A DNA stretch of 9,052 bases, taken from contig CAYFMP010000111.1 of the NCBI GenBank assembly GCA_964344215.1, positions 1 through 9,052 of the forward strand. Direction: 5' to 3'. Origin of the DNA: CAYFMP01 sp964344215. Its GTDB lineage: Bacteria > Pseudomonadota > Alphaproteobacteria > Rhodospirillales > Casp-alpha2. The number at the start of each line of letters is the position of its first letter. Position 1 is the stretch's first letter. The notes below the pieces were generated by a model, which worked only from the letters and a program-made list of their open reading frames with translations, was not told the DNA's origin and searched no databases. Shown here piece by piece: positions 6,920-9,052 of the stretch. The position numbers and the translations under genes were made by a program.

Positions 6920-6934
6920 TTAACAATCGGTAAA
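6920..6934. promoter_or_regulatory. Degenerate CtrA-type box
   Basis: TTAA-CAATCGG-TAAA matches the TTAA-N7-TTAA CtrA pattern at seven of eight positions. It lies about 115 bp upstream of the flgB start, on the flgB side of the control region. Alone it would be weak evidence; its company with the perfect box at 7045-7059 raises its value. Confidence 0.3.
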
Positions 6935-6968
6935 GGCGAAGGGGCTCCGACCGGACGCCGCGCCGGAG

Positions 6969-6998
6969 CCGGCGGGGAGCCCGCCGGACGTCGGCGGG
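6969..6998. promoter_or_regulatory. Mutually exclusive GC-rich hairpins
   Basis: CCGGCGGG (6969-6976), loop GAG, CCCGCCGG (6980-6987) forms a perfect 8-bp stem. The middle CCCGCCG (6980-6986) can instead pair with CGGCGGG at 6992-6998 around GACGT. The two stems share one arm and so exclude each other, as in attenuator-like switches. No T-run follows. Whether the segment is transcribed is unknown. Confidence 0.4.
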
Positions 6999-7044
6999 CG
7001 CGAGCTTAAGCCGTTGTTTCCGAATGGCTTTCGGAGCGCCCGGT

Positions 7045-7059
7045 TTAAATGTTTGTTAA
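7045..7059. promoter_or_regulatory. CtrA-type binding box TTAA-N7-TTAA
   Basis: TTAA-ATGTTTG-TTAA is an exact match to the TTAA-N7-TTAA core recognised by the response regulator CtrA in alphaproteobacteria. It lies 65 bp upstream of the TTG start at 7125 and about 240 bp from flgB. The surrounding DNA is GC-rich, so the AT-rich box stands out. CtrA is the end point of the CckA-ChpT relay, and cckA lies in this locus. Direction of control, activation or repression, cannot be told. Confidence 0.55.
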
Positions 7060-7124
7060 GCCGAATGGATCACGGTTAGGCTGTTCGCCTGACAACCCGC
7101 GACCGATCAAGGAACCCGAGTTCG

Positions 7125-7532
7125 TTGTCTGAATCCGAACCCGATTCTCCGAACGCCGAGCCACGCCCGCCGACCAAGGACGCCGTCGCCGTGGCACTGG
7201 CCGAGGAAGGCGAGGCCGGGCGGCCGCCCAAGGTGGTGGCGGGAGGACGCGGCCGCATCGCCGAACAGATCCTCGAGATCGCCTTCGCCAACGGGGTCCG
7301 GGTCCGCGAAGACGCCGACCTCGCCCAGATGCTGACCTCCATCGACATCGAATCGGAGATTCCCGTCGAGGCGTTCGCGGCGGTGGCCGAAATCCTCGCC
7401 TTTGTGTATGAAGCGAACAACGCGCGAGCGGCGCCGCGGCCGGGCGTCGGCGCCGACGAAACCGCCGACGAAAACCGGCAGCGGACGGCGGCCCGCCTCG
7501 AGGAACAATGGCGGACGGAGACGGAAACATGA
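7125..7532 (+). CDS. FhlB-type protein: stand-alone FlhB C-terminal domain
   Basis: A 135-residue soluble protein. Residues about 18-95 align by eye with the FlhB cytoplasmic domain after its cleavage site. VVAGGRGRIAEQILEIAFANGV parallels FlhB VVAKGVDHLAFRIREIAEANEV, and EIPVEAFAAVAEILAFV parallels EIPPEHFKAVAEVIGYV. It has no membrane helices and no NPTH, so it mimics the cleaved fragment only. Such FlhB-related small proteins (FhlB, or YlqH in Bacillus) are known near flagellar genes and may interact with the export gate or stand in for the FlhB cytoplasmic domain. The start is TTG at 7125, the first start in this frame after a stop at 7077, with AAGGA 11 nt upstream, a rather long spacing. 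The Pro/Glu-rich N-terminus and the acidic/Arg-rich tail are unmatched. Confidence 0.85.
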   Translation: MSESEPDSPNAEPRPPTKDAVAVALAEEGEAGRPPKVVAGGRGRIAEQILEIAFANGVRVREDADLAQMLTSIDIESEIPVEAFAAVAEILAFVYEANNARAAPRPGVGADETADENRQRTAARLEEQWRTETET

Positions 7533-7840
7533 ACACCGACGCGGAAATCCTCCAGAAGCTCGAAAACACCATCGCCATGATCGCCGAAGCGCGGGGTGCG
7601 GTGAGCGCCGGCGAAACCGTCGATCTGAGCGATATCCAGAGCCGCGTACAGGTCCTGTGCGAAAGTATCCAGGCCACCCCGCCGGACGATACCGAAGCCG
7701 TCGAGGCCGCCATCGTCCGCATGATCGACGACCTCGAAACCCTTTCCGAGGAACTGAAAGCGCATCACGAACGCCTCGGCGCCGACGTCATCCGCAAAGC
7801 CGCCCGCTCGGCCTACCAGAAACCGGAGGACGACGATTAA
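7529..7840 (+). CDS. Acidic helical protein of unknown function in the flagellar operon
   Basis: A 103-residue, acidic, apparently all-helical protein without membrane segments or Cys-rich sites. Heptad-like spacing of Ile/Leu is visible in EILQKLENTIAMIAEARGAV (about 5-24) and IVRMIDDLETLSEELKAHHERL (about 69-90). The end is KPEDDD. I chose the ATG at 7529 because it overlaps the upstream stop as ATGA and has GGAG with an 8-nt spacer. An ATG at 7508 would add seven residues but has a ribosome site too close to it. The fliO start overlaps its stop as TAATG. Size, charge and place between export genes resemble small export chaperones (FlgN/FliT size class), but I see no family motif, so the function is unknown. 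Confidence 0.8.
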   Translation: MNTDAEILQKLENTIAMIAEARGAVSAGETVDLSDIQSRVQVLCESIQATPPDDTEAVEAAIVRMIDDLETLSEELKAHHERLGADVIRKAARSAYQKPEDDD

Positions 7841-8142
7841 TGGAGTTCGGCGGGTATTTCCGCTTCCTGATCGCCCTGGTCTTCGTTCTGGGGCTGATCG
7901 GCGCGCTCGCCGTGCTGGCCCGGCGCTTCGGCTTCGGGTTTCCGGCAACGGCGGTCCGGCCGGGCGGCGATAGGCGCTTGCGCGTCGTCGAAGTGACGGC
8001 GCTCGACGGCCGGCGGAGGCTGGTCCTGGTGCGCCGCGACGATGTCGAACACCTGATCCTTCTCGGCCCCACCAGCGAACTGCTGATCGAGAGCGGAATC
8101 CAAGGGCGGACGCCGCCGAGCGATTCCGGAGAGCCTTCGTGA
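7840..8142 (+). CDS. fliO: FliO-like flagellar biosynthesis protein
   Basis: A 100-residue protein with one N-terminal transmembrane helix (FLIALVFVLGLIGALAVLA, about 9-27). A short basic linker leads to a small cytoplasmic domain, RLRVVEVTALDGRRRLVLVRRDDVEHLILLGP (about 46-77), followed by TSELLIESGI. This pattern of helix, then a VxExxxLDxRRRLVLVRRDxxEHLILLG motif, is typical of FliO. FliO is not part of the final gate but helps FliP oligomerise. The ATG overlaps the preceding stop (TAATG) and the end overlaps the fliP start (GTGA). The position directly before fliP supports the call. Confidence 0.9.
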   Translation: MEFGGYFRFLIALVFVLGLIGALAVLARRFGFGFPATAVRPGGDRRLRVVEVTALDGRRRLVLVRRDDVEHLILLGPTSELLIESGIQGRTPPSDSGEPS

Positions 8143-8918
8143 GAAGCCGGCCGAAGGCGTTGAAACCGGCGCTATGGTGTGCCGCCGCCGGGGCCGCGAG
8201 CGCCGCCTCGGCGGCGCTGTTGATCTGGGTTTCCTCGCCGGCCGCGGCGCAGGCGATTTCGCTCGACTTCGGCACCGGCGGCGAAGCGACCGGGCGGGTC
8301 GTTCAGATCATCGCGCTGATCACGGTTCTCAGCCTGGCGCCGTCGATCCTCATCATGGTGACTTCGTTCATCCGCATCATGGTGGTGCTGTCGTTCCTGC
8401 GTACCGCCATGGGCACCCAGCAGACCCCTCCCAACCAGGTGCTCGTCAGTCTCGCCCTGTTTCTGACCCTGTTCGTGATGATGCCGACCTTCGAAGCGGC
8501 CTACGATGCCGGCATCCGGCCGCTGATCGCCGAGGAGATCGACGAGTTCCAGGCGTTCGAGCGCGCCGTCGTGCCGTTCCGCGATTTCATGATGAGCCAC
8601 GTACGCGAGGCCGATCTCAACCTGTTCGCCGGCATTTCGGGGTTGCCCGACGACGAGATCCGCGCCGACGACATGCCGATGCGCATCCTCATACCGTCCT
8701 TTATGATCTCTGAGTTGAGGCGCGCCTTCGAGATCGGGTTCCTGATCTTCGTGCCGTTCCTGATCATCGACATGGTGGTCGCTTCGGTGTTGATGTCGAT
8801 GGGCATGATGATGTTGCCGCCGATCATCATCGCGCTTCCGTTCAAGATCATCTTTTTCGTGCTGGTCGACGGTTGGTACCTGATCGTCGGCAGCCTGGTT
8901 CGAAGTTTCGGCGGCTAG
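8139..8918 (+). CDS. fliP: FliP, flagellar export gate subunit
   Basis: A 259-residue polytopic membrane protein. An N-terminal signal peptide (about 1-39, ending SSPAAAQA) is followed by a periplasmic start and helix-rich segments at about 53-87 and 101-118. A long loop (119-180) leads to the FliP signature MRILIPSFMISELRRAFEIG with FLIFVPFLIIDMVVASVLMS (181-220), then LPFKIIFFVLVDGWYLIVGSL. FliP forms the pentameric core of the export gate with FliR and FliQ. Translation starts at a GTG that overlaps the fliO stop (GTGA), which indicates coupling. The stop codon falls inside the first copy of a degenerate repeat, so the last residues after SLVRSF may be repeat-derived. Confidence 0.96.
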   Translation: MRSRPKALKPALWCAAAGAASAASAALLIWVSSPAAAQAISLDFGTGGEATGRVVQIIALITVLSLAPSILIMVTSFIRIMVVLSFLRTAMGTQQTPPNQVLVSLALFLTLFVMMPTFEAAYDAGIRPLIAEEIDEFQAFERAVVPFRDFMMSHVREADLNLFAGISGLPDDEIRADDMPMRILIPSFMISELRRAFEIGFLIFVPFLIIDMVVASVLMSMGMMMLPPIIIALPFKIIFFVLVDGWYLIVGSLVRSFGG

Positions 8919-9052
8919 AGCGGGTCACGTTGATATGGAAGCGGCTGAGATCGGTTTTGCGGCCTGCCGGCTAGATCGGATCACGTTTTGTCGGAACCAC
9001 GAGGTGTCGACGACAAAACGTGTGAATCCGATCGGTTTCAATGATGTAGAGC
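8913..9052. repeat. Tandem degenerate repeat with long inverted repeat downstream of fliP
   Basis: GGCTAGAGCGGGTCACGTT (8913-8931) recurs as GGCTAGATCGGATCACGTT (8969-8987), 17 of 19 identical. A third start, TAGAGC, ends the window (9047-9052). GATCGGTTT appears in both units (8949-8957 and 9030-9038). Within the second unit, 8974-8993 and 9011-9033 form an inverted repeat: CACGTTTTGTCG pairs perfectly with CGACAAAACGTG, and GATCGGAT with ATCCGATC, separated by a 3-nt bulge. The layout suggests a dispersed intergenic palindromic element, possibly also stabilising the fliP mRNA end. No T-run follows, so it is not a classic terminator. Confidence 0.7.

Larger units (their letters stand above)
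6805..7124. promoter_or_regulatory. Divergent control region between flgB and the fliOP operon
   Basis: This 320-nt non-coding stretch must hold the promoters of both operons. It contains a perfect TTAA-N7-TTAA box (7045-7059), a weaker one (6920-6934) and GC-rich alternative hairpins (6969-6998). It also has small stems at 7020-7034 (CCGAA/TTCGG) and 7078-7090 (AGGC/GCCT), and the palindrome GCTTAAGC (7003-7010). I found no convincing sigma-54 (TGGCAC-N5-TTGC) or sigma-28 element on either strand. A GATAAT on the minus strand (near 6902-6907) could be a -10 hexamer for flgB, without a good -35. Confidence 0.6.

Noticed and set aside
7045..8275. Long minus-strand frames opposite the fliO-fliP operon
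   Set aside because: They lie antisense to four overlapping genes with clear products, and their translations are Arg/Ala-rich without domains.
1..9052. CRISPR arrays, tRNA or rRNA genes, transposases
   Set aside because: I saw no regularly spaced direct repeats, no tRNA-like cloverleaf arms, no rRNA sequence and no transposase or integrase motifs.

Overview
The window is a flagellar assembly locus from a GC-rich alphaproteobacterium, most likely of the Rhodospirillales type (Magnetospirillum, Azospirillum, Rhodospirillum and relatives). This rests on the gene order and on a CckA-type hybrid kinase directly after flhB. It is inferred from protein features only; no search was run.

Layout. 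(1) Positions 1-743 form a lower-GC accessory segment. It carries two very small, closely spaced minus-strand genes for Gly/Ala-rich, probably membrane-inserted proteins. The upstream one is interrupted by an in-frame TAG. A REP-like palindrome and a 13-bp inverted repeat lie nearby. (2) Positions 744-6804, minus strand, read in transcription order flgB, flgC, fliE, fliQ, fliR, flhB, cckA. They encode proximal rod proteins, the rod/MS-ring adaptor, export-gate subunits, the export switch protein, and a three-PAS hybrid histidine kinase. A run of 10 N interrupts flhB near its 5' end; the flanks read as if nothing is missing. (3) Positions 6805-7124 are the divergent control region. It holds a perfect TTAA-N7-TTAA CtrA-type box, a weaker second one, and strong alternative hairpins. 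(4) Positions 7125-8918, plus strand, hold four tightly overlapping genes: a FlhB C-terminal-domain-like protein (FhlB type), an unrecognised charged helical protein, fliO and fliP. (5) Positions 8919-9052 hold a tandem degenerate repeat with a long inverted repeat; its first copy includes the fliP stop codon.

How the genes fit together. FliP, FliQ, FliR and FlhB build the inner-membrane gate of the flagellar type III export apparatus, and FliO assists FliP assembly. FliE, FlgB and FlgC are the first rod substrates built onto the MS ring. CckA is the sensor kinase that in alphaproteobacteria feeds phosphate through ChpT to CtrA, a regulator of motility genes. A CtrA-type box between the two flagellar operons, in a locus that also carries cckA, therefore suggests local circuitry.

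The least explained parts are the small-protein pair at 3-514, the 103-residue protein at 7529-7840, and the stand-alone FlhB-like domain.
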